Positions 11,559 through 20,559 of a stretch of DNA of 64,000 nt are shown piece after piece. Every line of letters starts with the position of its first letter. The first letter of the stretch is position 1. Origin of the DNA: Brachionus manjavacas (Eukaryota; Rotifera; Eurotatoria; Ploima; Brachionidae). The notes under the pieces are model-generated. The model was not told where the DNA came from, searched no databases, and saw nothing but the letters and a program-made list of their open reading frames with translations. Location: assembly GCA_019054805.1 (NCBI GenBank), contig JAHQIY010000003.1, positions 8,742,001-8,806,000 on the forward strand. The letters are read 5' to 3'. The translations under genes and the position numbers were made by a program.

Positions 11559-12785
11559 ATGACTCTTTTGAAGCCAAGGAAGAAACTTTTGGAACTGATG
11601 GAAGAAACTTTAGATGATATAATCCAGTCACATTTTGTACAATTGGACATTTTTTTCAGCAATTTTGATCAAACTTGTATTCAGCTAAAAAATGGAAAAA
11701 CCGCTCATTTTGATGATCTGAAGAGAATTGTAGACCAAAAAATAGCCACCGCAGAAGTTGACATACGTCAAGTTACCAACAAAATTCGCAATTATATTCT
11801 AGCTATTATTCACCAACACCTTCTAAACGCTTGTTCGTCGACAGGTTTACATAAAAAAATTTTTCCACCAAACTTTGTTCCCAGTCGTTTGAGACTCGAC
11901 GAAACTGGCATTATCTTGGGAAATCTGAAATACAAAAATAATTTCTATTTATTAAAAAAATTCAACTATTTTGACTTTTTAAATCAGTGCACACTAGAAA
12001 TACAGCTTAATGAAGAACTGATCAGATTTTTTAATGTCCGCATACTTATTTTGTCGCAGAATAGACTTTTTGTTTATCTCAGAACAAACGAAGGAGCCAC
12101 CTATTTCAAAATATACAACAACAAATGCCAGGAGGTCTACTCGATAAAAGTTGATTCCAATTTAGTCTACAGAAATGTGTTGTCACGCAATTCCAAGATT
12201 GTCTGCTTGTTCAATGATCCGCTAAAAAATGAGAATATTTTGAGCATTTATAAAGATAATCTAGTTTTATTAGAATCAATAAATTTGGATTACAACCTAA
12301 TACTTTGTTCACTATTAGAAAATGAGATTATTTGCTGGCATGCATCAGATAATAAGTGCTTAATATTTGACTTTGGTCTCAACTTGATGGCGGAAATCGG
12401 CCAAATAAAGCTGGAAGATGAACCATTTTATTTTGAAAACGGAATATTAATAGAATCATCTAAAAGTCTTTTTTTGATTTATTATTTTGATAAGCAAGAG
12501 CTGAAGCATTTTATAAAAATTTTAGATCGTTCCAATGGAAGGCTAACAGGAGTGATAAATTTTGATTTTAATTACTTTTCTAAAATGATACGCATTGACA
12601 ATATGTCAAATATTTTGGTCAAGCTCTATGAGCCTGCCAATGAAGTTAAATATTATGATTCATGCGGAAATTTGCTCAAAGTTTTTGTAAATAACGACTT
12701 AGTCAAGTACAATAGAATTGATCTTAGTCAAGATGACGATCTTATATGCTATGATAAAGTTGAAAATAAAATTTTGTTTTTTTGA
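11559..12785 (+). CDS. orphan protein: helical N-terminus plus beta-propeller-like C-terminus
   Basis: Open frame of 408 codons from the ATG at 11559; the frame extends 24 codons further upstream without an ATG, across a likely splice acceptor, so 11559 is the preferred start. Residues about 10-95 are helical and probably coiled coil (LLELMEETLDDIIQ, DLKRIVDQKIATAEVDIRQV). From about residue 120 on the protein is a series of beta-strand repeats of about 40 residues resembling propeller blades (ILILSQNRLFVYL, ENEIICWHASDNKCLIFDFG, MSNILVKLYEPANEVKYYDS), as in the NHL/WD-like half of TRIM-type proteins. No RING or B-box is present. AATAAA at 12841. I do not recognise an ortholog; function unknown. 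Confidence 0.7.
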   Translation: MTLLKPRKKLLELMEETLDDIIQSHFVQLDIFFSNFDQTCIQLKNGKTAHFDDLKRIVDQKIATAEVDIRQVTNKIRNYILAIIHQHLLNACSSTGLHKKIFPPNFVPSRLRLDETGIILGNLKYKNNFYLLKKFNYFDFLNQCTLEIQLNEELIRFFNVRILILSQNRLFVYLRTNEGATYFKIYNNKCQEVYSIKVDSNLVYRNVLSRNSKIVCLFNDPLKNENILSIYKDNLVLLESINLDYNLILCSLLENEIICWHASDNKCLIFDFGLNLMAEIGQIKLEDEPFYFENGILIESSKSLFLIYYFDKQELKHFIKILDRSNGRLTGVINFDFNYFSKMIRIDNMSNILVKLYEPANEVKYYDSCGNLLKVFVNNDLVKYNRIDLSQDDDLICYDKVENKILFF

Positions 12786-12948
12786 TTTTTTTGTTAAAAT
12801 ATAAAATATGAGCTTAAAGTTTTTTAGTATTTTTTTTTTAAATAAAACTTAAATAAAATATCTAAGATTATAATTGAGTAACATTGAGTTGAAATATTTT
12901 AAAATAAACTTTAATTTTAAAGCAAAGCAACTTTAATTTAATTTCTGA

Positions 12949-13191
12949 TCAAATTTCAAATTTTTTCAACTGCGTTATCAATTGCACGTTAATCACACTA
13001 GATATTTGACAATGTATCTCACGGATCTTCCGCAGGCTTCCAGTATGGAAGGTGATCAAGCTTTTCTTGTCAGATTCACACATCTCTCTACATCTCTCAT
13101 TAAGTTTTGTTTCCATAAGTTGATCTTTGGTGTCAAAAGGTTGAATAAAATTTTTGAAAAATTCTATAAAATTTGTTATCATTTTTATCAA
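12949..13191 (-). other. short open frame of coding-like composition, unrecognised
   Basis: Eighty codons with non-repetitive, mixed composition (for example ETKLNERCREMCESDKK and HTGSLRKIREIHCQIS), more gene-like than the surrounding AT sequence. It lacks an evident upstream exon or family match. It may be a decayed exon, a fragment of a helical protein or part of an old repeat. The opposite strand is also open over this stretch, so even the strand is uncertain. Confidence 0.25.
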
Positions 13192-13403
13192 AGTTATTTA
13201 AAATAGATTAAATAGTCATTGATTATTTTTTAATAAACGATTCATCAATGATTAAAAATTGATTAAAAGTAACAAAATTGAGCACATTATTTCCCTTCCC
13301 TGCTAATTTCAATAAACTTTTCGCCTATTCTATTAAAAAATAGACCCCAAAATCAAAGTTAAAGCTAATTTAATAAAAAAACCTTTACCTTGTGCTTACC
13401 CAA

Positions 13404-13440
13404 AACCCTAAACCAGGGCTTCGCCCCGGACCCCTTTGGC
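13404..13440 (+). repeat. GC-rich dispersed repeat core (CCCTAAACCAGGGCTTCGCC)
   Basis: An isolated GC island containing CCCTAAACCAGGGCTTCGCC followed by CCGGACCC; GGGCTTCGCCC can fold as a tight hairpin. A reverse-complement relative lies at 43675-43720, and partial relatives at about 54541-54556 and 54982-54998. It looks like part of a SINE or other dispersed repeat, but its ends are not defined. Confidence 0.45.
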
Positions 13441-13867
13441 CTTAGCCGCTGTTACCCATACCTGGTCAGTGATCCGGATCTAGACTGGCTGCACCTGCTT
13501 CTAATTTACATGGGTTTTAAAGAAAAAGAGAGTTTTTATTGAAATAGTGGAATTTTTATTAAAATTTTCTTTGACGAAAACATTATTTGCTTATATTTTT
13601 ATATGTTTAGATTAAATTAAATATTTTTTTACTTATTTGTAAATCTGTCCCAAGCCTTTGCTCACTCATAATAAAAAAAAAAACTAAACATAAAAAATAA
13701 AAATTAATTTTTAGCTTGAAATAATAGTTTAACTAATTGATTAATTTTTGGGATTAAGGTTAACTGTAATTTTTTGTTGCTTGTGATTAGCCATTCATCG
13801 GTATGAACAAGAAGCAGATAATTTTGCAAAATCAAATTGATTAATTCTAAATTATATCATGCCAATA

Positions 13868-13925
13868 CTGACTCCGTTGTGTAATCGCCATCTTACTATT
13901 CGTTCTTTCTTTCCAAAGCTTAAGA
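13868..13925 (+). repeat. LINE C-terminal scrap
   Basis: Resembles the last codons of the LINE family at 38.5-40.7 kb: ACTCCGTTGTGTAAT reads TPLCN, as in PTPLCNC of the larger copies, followed by the same CTTACTATT...TTCTTTC context. Confidence 0.5.
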
Positions 13926-14379
13926 CGTCTGGCGAAGTCTCTCTTTTTATTAAACTATGGGTTTTTTAAAGTCAAAAACAACGAATTAGGCAAAATGAGT
14001 AAATTGAGAAAAATGAGCAAAATGAGCCATAAGAAATTGACATTCATATCGACAATACATGCGGATTTTGAGTGTTAAAATTAAGAAAAAATAAATTTTA
14101 AATTCTATTTGAAAAAAATTTATTATCATTTAGAAATTTTACTATTTAACTAAAGATAAATTCACTCGCAAAATTTTATTTTTATTTTTTTTTAATTTTG
14201 ATCAAAGGTTTATAAGTAAAACAAACTGACATAATTTTAAAATAGGTTAACAAGTGTGAGCCTAAATTTTAATTTAAAACTTAGATTTTTCTATAAATTT
14301 ATTTTGATCATTGCTAATGGAAAAAAATTAAAATTATAGGAAAAAAATATTTAAAAATGAGGTAACCTGATCTAAATTA

Positions 14380-15912
14380 TCAAATTTGAAGTAACTTATC
14401 AACAGTATAATTGGCACCTTTGCCAACATAAAATCCTAAATCACATTCATCACCACTGCACTCAAATAACTTTCCATTCGAACTTAAATCCTGTAAGCTT
14501 TTTCGAATAGCAATCAGCTCCCTATTGAAATCAAGGTCATATTTGCATTTTTCAGAGTCAATTGTATACCCGTTTTTTTTACATTTTTCTCTAATTTGAT
14601 CATCACTTTTTACTGTCGTTATTAAATTAATTGGTATCGATTGATTTATTTGATAGGTACTAAATACATCTTTGCCGGTTAGAGCTGATTTCAAAAAGTA
14701 TTCTTGAGTTATCCAAGTTTTTTCTGTCAAAAAATACCACTTAACTTCTTCAGATAGCTCAGAAAAAAATGGTTCATAATTAGGACTAAATGGTGCCATT
14801 AGACCGAATGGAACTCCAAGACCATTTATAGCACCAAATGTAGCTTTCCGCTCAGAATATAACGAGTTTTTGTAGTCTTCTGCCTGTGCATCGCTCCAAT
14901 TTTTTATCTTTTTCCTTATTTGAATTTCTACATCGTTAGGAGCCACATCTATAAAAGTAATGGAGTCAAATTTTTCTGGGTGACTAAATGCATATTCATA
15001 AATTAAAGAACCTCCACCACCCCATCCAACAAAATGATACGGCCCTGATTCACCCAGTGAATTGATTAAATTGTCATATAATTGATTATAGCCTTTTATA
15101 TCAGTTAACAAATAGTCACTGTAGCCTAGTCCGGGCTTATCCCAAATGCAAGAACGTCTACTATTTTGCTTAAGGAGTCTTTGGATGCTTAAATAATCAG
15201 CTAGACCGTGACTTGCGGAGCCTTCGAAAAGAAAAAGTGGCTTATTTGAGGAAGGACCATCGCATAGGAAGTGAAATTTGACAGTTTTTGAACTGGAATC
15301 GGAAATTTTTAGGTCTACAAATCTTCCTCTTGATGGATGTGTTGTTTTACCAATAGCTTCCTGTGATGCGCCATTGATTAAAAAACAAATTACCACTACA
15401 AATATAACTCTCAGAAGAAAATTGAAAACTTTAACTATCTGCATGGTTACATACTGGAAGTTTTTGGATTCTGGTCTTACCAAATTTTTTAAGTGATGTC
15501 TTTTTAAAAAAAGTATGGCAACATTGGTAAGATTGACAGCGAATATGTAAAAACCCCATATTAAGCCATCTATTCTTGGTGGGGTACAGTAGAATATTGC
15601 CAAAATTAATGTCAAGACCACACTGATAGAAAAATAAACAACATCAAGAAAAAAGCCGAATTTTGTCGACCAGGTCCTGAGCTCAAGATACAGCGATTGA
15701 ATCGAGTAAAAAAATAATATGGTCAGTAGCCATAGTCCGATGTATTGGTTGCGGACCCAAACGGGACCGTATGTAGCTGTAAAAATGCCGTACAAGAGCA
15801 TGCCAAGTGATCCCACAGTCAAATCAATGAGACTAAAAAAGACATAAATCCTCATTGATTTTTCGATTTTGTTCATTTTCTGCTTTATTTTGTCGAACAT
15901 CTTCATATTCAT
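14380..15912 (-). CDS. five-pass membrane alpha/beta-hydrolase-fold protein, probable pseudoenzyme
   Basis: Single-exon frame of 510 residues. Five hydrophobic helices lie in the first ~180 residues (about 22-48, 58-80, 86-109, 117-137, 160-180). An alpha/beta-hydrolase fold follows: beta-strand PLFLFEGSASHG, the oxyanion-side turn IWDKPGLGYSD, the nucleophile elbow HFVGWGGGGSLIYEYAFSHPE, and a C-terminal GKGANYTVDKLL. In active relatives the elbow is G-x-S-x-G; here the Ser position is Gly298 (codon GGT at 15019-15021). The expected catalytic His near the end appears to be Tyr502 (TAT). Each change is one base from a Ser or His codon. The frame is otherwise intact over 1.5 kb, arguing for a retained non-catalytic role rather than a decaying gene. 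Family function of the membrane-fused class is not known to me. Confidence 0.8.
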   Translation of the reverse strand: MNMKMFDKIKQKMNKIEKSMRIYVFFSLIDLTVGSLGMLLYGIFTATYGPVWVRNQYIGLWLLTILFFYSIQSLYLELRTWSTKFGFFLDVVYFSISVVLTLILAIFYCTPPRIDGLIWGFYIFAVNLTNVAILFLKRHHLKNLVRPESKNFQYVTMQIVKVFNFLLRVIFVVVICFLINGASQEAIGKTTHPSRGRFVDLKISDSSSKTVKFHFLCDGPSSNKPLFLFEGSASHGLADYLSIQRLLKQNSRRSCIWDKPGLGYSDYLLTDIKGYNQLYDNLINSLGESGPYHFVGWGGGGSLIYEYAFSHPEKFDSITFIDVAPNDVEIQIRKKIKNWSDAQAEDYKNSLYSERKATFGAINGLGVPFGLMAPFSPNYEPFFSELSEEVKWYFLTEKTWITQEYFLKSALTGKDVFSTYQINQSIPINLITTVKSDDQIREKCKKNGYTIDSEKCKYDLDFNRELIAIRKSLQDLSSNGKLFECSGDECDLGFYVGKGANYTVDKLLQI

Positions 15913-16377
15913 TTGAGAAAAAGTGAATATTTTATTTCTTTATTCATTTACTCATTTCTTATGTAAAGATCACGTTTAAGGTATTTCAACTAAATTGGTA
16001 TATAATAATTAATTAGTGCTTTTAAATCGTTTGCCAACATTATAATTTTTTTTAGTCATGTGATCATGTTTAAATAAACACAGATTGTTTAGCAAAAAAA
16101 CGCTTCTAATTTATTTTTAAAGAAATTATTGCTGAAATTAATGGAAAATTATTACAAATATATTTTTGCAAAAAACAAACAAAATTTGGCAATCAAAAAA
16201 ATTGGTTCGCAAAAAAAGCGAAAAAAATAACAACCTGTATTTACTTCAAACAACAACAAAAAGCGAAGCCGCTAATAATAAATTAATTTTAAATTTAACA
16301 TTAAAATATAGAAAATTTTGTTCACTATTTTTTTTTAGTAAACTATCATGTTCAGTTTAATTGACTTTTATTTATAA
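15913..16377. other. spacer between two minus-strand genes
   Basis: Holds the probable promoter of the hydrolase gene and the downstream end of the BEN-like gene, whose AATAAA is at 16367-16372 (minus), only five bases after its TGA stop. The remainder is A-rich; nothing else recognised. Confidence 0.5.
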
Positions 16378-17632
16378 TCATCCAACAACACCATCTGAAT
16401 TAAGTGCACTCTTTTTCCCTTCATTTGTCACAACTCTTCCTACTTCTTTTGGATTTTTCGAATTTATTTTAAAAATCTCATGAGTTGATGTCTGATTCAC
16501 AGTGTCATATTTGCTAATAATGCTATAACCAAGTTGCTTTAGCTTGGTCCTGCTATTACTGGAAATCTTGGTCATTATTGAGCAAGCTGTGTTGAAAGAA
16601 AAATCGGGAAATTTTTTTTGAACAAAATCTTCGCTAATAATCAGAACAAAAATTAAAAAAAAAAAAGAATTACCAAAACATGCCATTATTCTTTCTGGAT
16701 ATTTTTCGACCATTGTTTTTCGACAATTTTCGGCCCACAAAAAAACATCCGGGAAAACAATTGTCATTATTTTCCTAAAAGCCAAAGAACTGGTTTCTGC
16801 GATTTTAAGAGCTTCATCCATCGTATGCCTTGTTGAAATGTTCACTCGTTCATTTGGGTAATTTTCGGACAAATGAACCGAACTTTCAATTTTCGATTGA
16901 GCCACTTTTGTGCAAGTGGGTTCCTTTTCGTAAAACTCTAAAATGTCAATACAAAATTGTTTCATTCTATTCACATTTTCTTTGTCTGAAATAAAAAATA
17001 ATTTTTGTAAATTTTTTTTTGAATGCTTCAAACCTATGATCCGTTTGTAATTTTCAATTAACTGATTTAGCTTGTTTATCTCATCGTCCTTGCTCCTAAT
17101 AATTTTGTCTTTTTTTTCCAACTCATGCTCAAAGCTTCTGGTATCCACTTTTTCTAAATTTTCATCTTTTTCTGTCGTAATCTGCAAGCGCTTCATCCGA
17201 TTAAAACAATCGAACTTATGACCTTAGGAAAGAATTTATTACTAGGCTGAAAAGTCTGCCAGAATTTGTACCTATATGAAGTATAATGCCTTTTATCATT
17301 TTGTTAACCAACATGATGTCATAGGTTTTATTAATGGAAATCGTAGTGCTTTTTTGGTTTTTGACCATTCTTACGCTCAAAACACAGTATTTTTTGTCCT
17401 CCATTTGCACAAGACAGTAGTCTCGGTTGTTCAAATTATGACTTGTCAAAGGTTTTCTTTGCGTGGTGCATGATTGGTATTTTTCTCGAGTCTTTTTTTG
17501 GCTAGAAGTTTCAGAATTTGTATTAATTGAAGGATGGGGTCTTAGTAATACAAAATTTTCTTTGCTCCCAGAAAAAATTGTAAAATTCTGAGGAACAAAT
17601 GCTAATCGCATTCGCTTCGATAATGGCTCCAT
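16378..17632 (-). CDS. BEN-domain-like nuclear protein with coiled coil
   Basis: Exons 17243-17632, 17034-17181 and 16378-16985 join in phase (1146 nt, 381 aa); introns of 61 nt (GTAATA...CTTGCAG) and 48 nt (GTTTGA...TTTCAG). The 48-nt intron is a multiple of three and has no stop, so the genomic frame reads through it. The N-terminal part carries a strand-rich module (YCLVQMEDKKYCVLSV, then MLVNKMIKGIILHIGT) like that preceding BEN domains in BEND-type proteins. Then a coiled coil (EHELEKKDKIIRSKDDEINK) and a BEN-like domain (LAFRKIMTIVFPDVFLWAEN ... FVQKKFPDFSFNTACSIMT). BEN domains bind DNA or chromatin partners. The hydrophobic stretch at about 16634-16678 looks like a further in-frame intron (45 nt, GTAATT...CGAAG) interrupting the BEN domain. 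AATAAA follows the stop almost immediately. Confidence 0.65.
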
Positions 17633-18212
17633 GTTGGTTTTGAAAAAAAATCAAATTCAAATATTCAATTTTTAAATTTTCTAGCTTTACTTAAATGAAT
17701 GAAAATTATTTTATTTTTTGATTTTTTTTTTCAAAACTCGATGAAAAATCGCATTTGGATTTTTATTTTTTGAATAAATTAATTTTTAGTCTATAGCAAG
17801 TGCTAATCGGACATGTTTTCAAATTTTTTAATTTGTAAATCAAAGAATAACTCTAAAAATTTGCTACAATATACATGAAAATTTCATATAATTTGAAAAT
17901 TTTTCAAACAAAATTTTTACGTAAAATTCAATTTTACCAGAGTAAATAAAGATTAAAAAAAAATTTTGGAACAAGGAACAAAAACAAATTATAAAATTTG
18001 ACTAGCTTTTTTGGTTATGTCTGCAATTTAATTTCAATGATTTGCTAATACAAATAGTACTTTGCAGACTTGCAGAGTCATTATAATAGTTATAATAATT
18101 CTATTACAATAAGTCTAATGTCTATGATATAATAAGTCTAAACCAGTCACCCTTTTTAATGATGATAGGGGTTTAGACACTCGTTCCGTGCTGCAGAGAT
18201 ATTTTGAAGATT
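17633..18212. other. AT-rich spacer
   Basis: Probable promoter of the BEN-like gene at its left end. Otherwise A/T-rich. From about 18120 to 18212 the composition rises because this is the interrupted flank of the hAT insertion (see 18213-19056). Confidence 0.45.
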
Positions 18213-18220
18213 TTTCCACC

Positions 18221-18860
18221 AAGTGGCGGCGCCAGAAAGTTGAAAATGGTGAGGTGAACTTCAAGACCAAAGAAGAGGGGATTGAATTGGTGGGTTGAGG
18301 GGGACTTTATAACAAAGTAATGAAATTTTAAAATCAGTCTTTTAAAAAAATGTTATTTTTTTACAAAATTCAAAACATAGTAGAGCAAAAAATTAAATTC
18401 ATTGGAAAATTTTAACTAATTAAACAAAATTAAATAAGATATTTTAAAAAATTTAAGTCTTCTATTCTTTTGCCTAGCAAAAATATCAACAATTTTGTAA
18501 ACGTCAATTTCTTGAAATTCAAATGACTCAATATTCATGAGGCTAATTTTATTTAATCTTTCTTGACCTGTCCTGCTTCCGAGACAATTTTTTATTCTTT
18601 TTAAAGCAGAATAAGTTCTTTCTGCCTTCGCATTTGAAATTAATTTTATTAATATTTATAAATAAATCATATAAATGAAGGTTTTGTTTTTTAATTTTGT
18701 TTCATTTTTTTCTATAATTGGCTGAAAAAAAGAAGAGATTATAACAAATTTTTCCTTTTTAATTTAAATTTTAAACAATTTTCTCCTATGGCGGCGCCAC
18801 AATACCTCAAAAGATGGTGTGGCGATCGCCACACTTCGCCATAACATAGCTCCGCCACTG
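18221..18860 (-). mobile_element. hAT-family deletion derivative with 8-bp target duplication
   Basis: The element is bounded by the 8-bp direct repeat TTTCCACC at 18213-18220 and 18861-18868, the target-site length characteristic of hAT transposons. Ends are imperfect inverted repeats: AAGTGGCGGCGCC on the left and, on the opposite strand from the right, CAGTGGCGGAGCTATG, a typical hAT terminus. The minus strand encodes only the C-terminal dimerisation region of a transposase (separate entry). Near the right end is the perfect palindrome GTGTGGCGATCGCCACAC. At 640 bp it is non-autonomous. Confidence 0.88.
18441..18655 (-). pseudogene. hAT transposase C-terminal dimerisation domain fragment
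   Basis: Translation on the minus strand gives NAKAERTYSALKRIKNCL, then GQERLNKISLMNIE and IFARQKNRRL, which is the hallmark hAT C-terminal dimerisation block (SNAKAERTFSALKRIK type). A stop precedes it at about 18658; the zinc finger and catalytic core of the transposase are absent. Confidence 0.85.
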
Positions 18861-18868
18861 TTTCCACC

Positions 18869-19056
18869 TTCAGTGTTTTTTTAATCTCACCTTTATCCTC
18901 TGCTTGCATGACTAACACACACACCATTCGGTTATACGGGCTATTTTCTGCAGAGTTATTGCAGAGACTATATTTGTGAGATCCAAATTTTGTATCAGAT
19001 GATTCATTTTGCAGAATTAATTCAAGACATAAACCAAAAAATTTAAAAACTACCAA
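18869..19056 (-). pseudogene. older coding fragment interrupted by the hAT element
   Basis: The minus strand is open with coding-like composition (KFGSHKYSLCNNSAENS, then RMVCVLVMQAEDKG). The hAT element interrupts it after KKTLKVE; on the far side (18213 down to about 18137) the same frame resumes as KSSKYLCSTERVSKPLSSLK. The family is not recognised. A weak resemblance to the G-x-x-Y-x-x-N-x-x-x-S-x-x-Y region of PARP catalytic domains was considered but is not strong. Confidence 0.4.
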
Positions 19057-19717
19057 ATTTTTTTTGCAAGAAAACTTAATTTATTATTTTTTTTATTTGT
19101 TTAGCTAAAGCTCCTTCATTTAAAAAATATATAAAAATCAAGAAAAAATAAATAGAACTTTTCTACTTTTTGAACTGTAATTTTTTTATTAAAATTTCAC
19201 GATTCCCTTAATCTCTAAATCATTCAACCCTTTAAATAAACAGCTGTGTTTAAAAATTCTTTGGGTTTTAAATATGGTGATTTAAATTTTGGAAAGGAAA
19301 AATAAAATTTTGATTTTTAAAATACTTTATTATTTATTTTTTTTGCATTTTTAAGATAACTATTTAAAAAAAAAATTAATTTTCAAATGTAAAATTGAAT
19401 AACTATCATATAACTAGATCAAAAAATTATTTGATTTTAATTAATCATTAAAAATTAATTTTCTCTACATTTAATCGAACAAAAAAAAAATCCGCTTATA
19501 CAAACCAACACTAATAACCGCTTTAAGATTCTTGTTTCCAAGTAGTCTTTGTTTCAAGAAGCAGATAAACAATGATGTAAATAATTTACTCTCAATTTTG
19601 ATTAAACCAAAAAATCGTACAAAAACACTTAAAAAAAAAGAAAAAAAAAAGAGAAAAGAATAACTATTTACAATTAATATGATTAAAATAAAGAAAACGG
19701 CTTTTTATTTTTTACAT
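19057..19717. other. AT-rich sequence including the MAGI-like gene 3' UTR
   Basis: Lies downstream of the minus-strand stop at 19718. A minus-strand AATAAA at about 19703-19708 is a candidate polyadenylation signal. No other feature recognised. Confidence 0.5.
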
Positions 19718-20559
19718 TTAAAAATTTCTATTTATCAGAGTACCAGACGAGCTGAAATGCTTAACTTGATGTTGAATTTGAGGCTGCGACTGAACTTGGT
19801 AGGATTGATTTAAATAGGGCGATTTTGGTCTTAAATGAGTCGAATTTAAATCGTTGGATAAATTGTTTGTGGAAACTGATGGAACAAGTTGGGACTGAGC
19901 TTGTTGCTGAGCAGACACGACAGTGGCACTTGAATTAGCAGCGATTATGTCTGTGATTGACGGCGGCGGCATTCCAGTTCTTCTAATTACCAAGTTGACC
20001 ACATTTCCACCTGATTTAATAATTTCAATAGCTTCACTATGTGTCATTGAGAATGCTTCATGTCCATTTATTTCAAGTATTTGATCTCCAACTTGGAGCC
20101 GACCGTCAAGAGCTGCCGGACCATAATCGGCAAGTTTTAAGACGAACAAAGGAATATTGAATTCTTTTCCGCCTCTAATGCTAAAACCAAAGCCTCCCGA
20201 TTGTTGTTTCCTCAGCTCAATCACGTGAAATTCGTTTTGGTTTATTATAGCTTTGGTAGGTCTTCCTGGACTCGGAGAAGTCATGAACTGGGGACTTGGA
20301 TAATTTTGCTCGATTTTCATGCTGCCAACATTGGTTATTACTGAATCAGACTGCATTGATTGTTTTGGTTCGTTCGAATAATTTTGATTATCCGTGCCAG
20401 ATCCAATGGTCAGAGTAATAGAATTTCCAGATTCTTTGATCAATTTGACAATATCAATATGACTCATTTGAGTTATATTGATGCCATTTACAGCCAAAAT
20501 TTTGTCACCCACATTCAATCGTTTGCATCGTTCAGCCGGACTGTTCTCGACAATTTTGC
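19718..20559 (-). CDS. MAGI: MAGI-like gene exon 10: end of PDZ4, PDZ5, C-terminus
   Basis: Acceptor TTTTTATCAAG. Reads KIVENSPAERCKRLNVGDKI (PDZ4 helix and strand), then PDZ5: FHVIELRKQQSGGFGFSIRG with KEFNIPLFVLKLADYGPAA, which is the MAGI PDZ5 signature. A Ser/Gln-rich tail ends in SSGTLINRNF with a TAA stop; the end is not an obvious class I PDZ ligand. Confidence 0.9.

Larger units (their letters stand above)
12786..14379. other. 3' UTRs and repeat-bearing spacer
   Basis: Contains the 3' end of the preceding gene, an 80-codon minus-strand open frame (separate entry), a GC-rich dispersed repeat near 13404-13440 and a short LINE scrap near 13868-13925. The rest is A/T-rich with nothing recognisable. 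Confidence 0.5.

Noticed and set aside
14380-15912. Plain functional lipase/esterase call for the hydrolase
   Set aside because: The Ser and His positions expected for catalysis read Gly and Tyr, so an active-enzyme label is not justified.
16634-16673. 40-nt intron (GTAATT...ATTAG) in the BEN-like gene
   Set aside because: Removing 40 nt shifts the frame and reaches a stop about 25 codons later; a 45-nt version or no intron fits better.
18739-19056. Single 105-residue protein
   Set aside because: The frame runs across the hAT terminus; its last third is transposon DNA, not part of the older coding sequence.
18869-19056. PARP catalytic domain
   Set aside because: Only a loose G/Y/N/S spacing pattern matches; the defining His-Tyr-Glu context is not visible.
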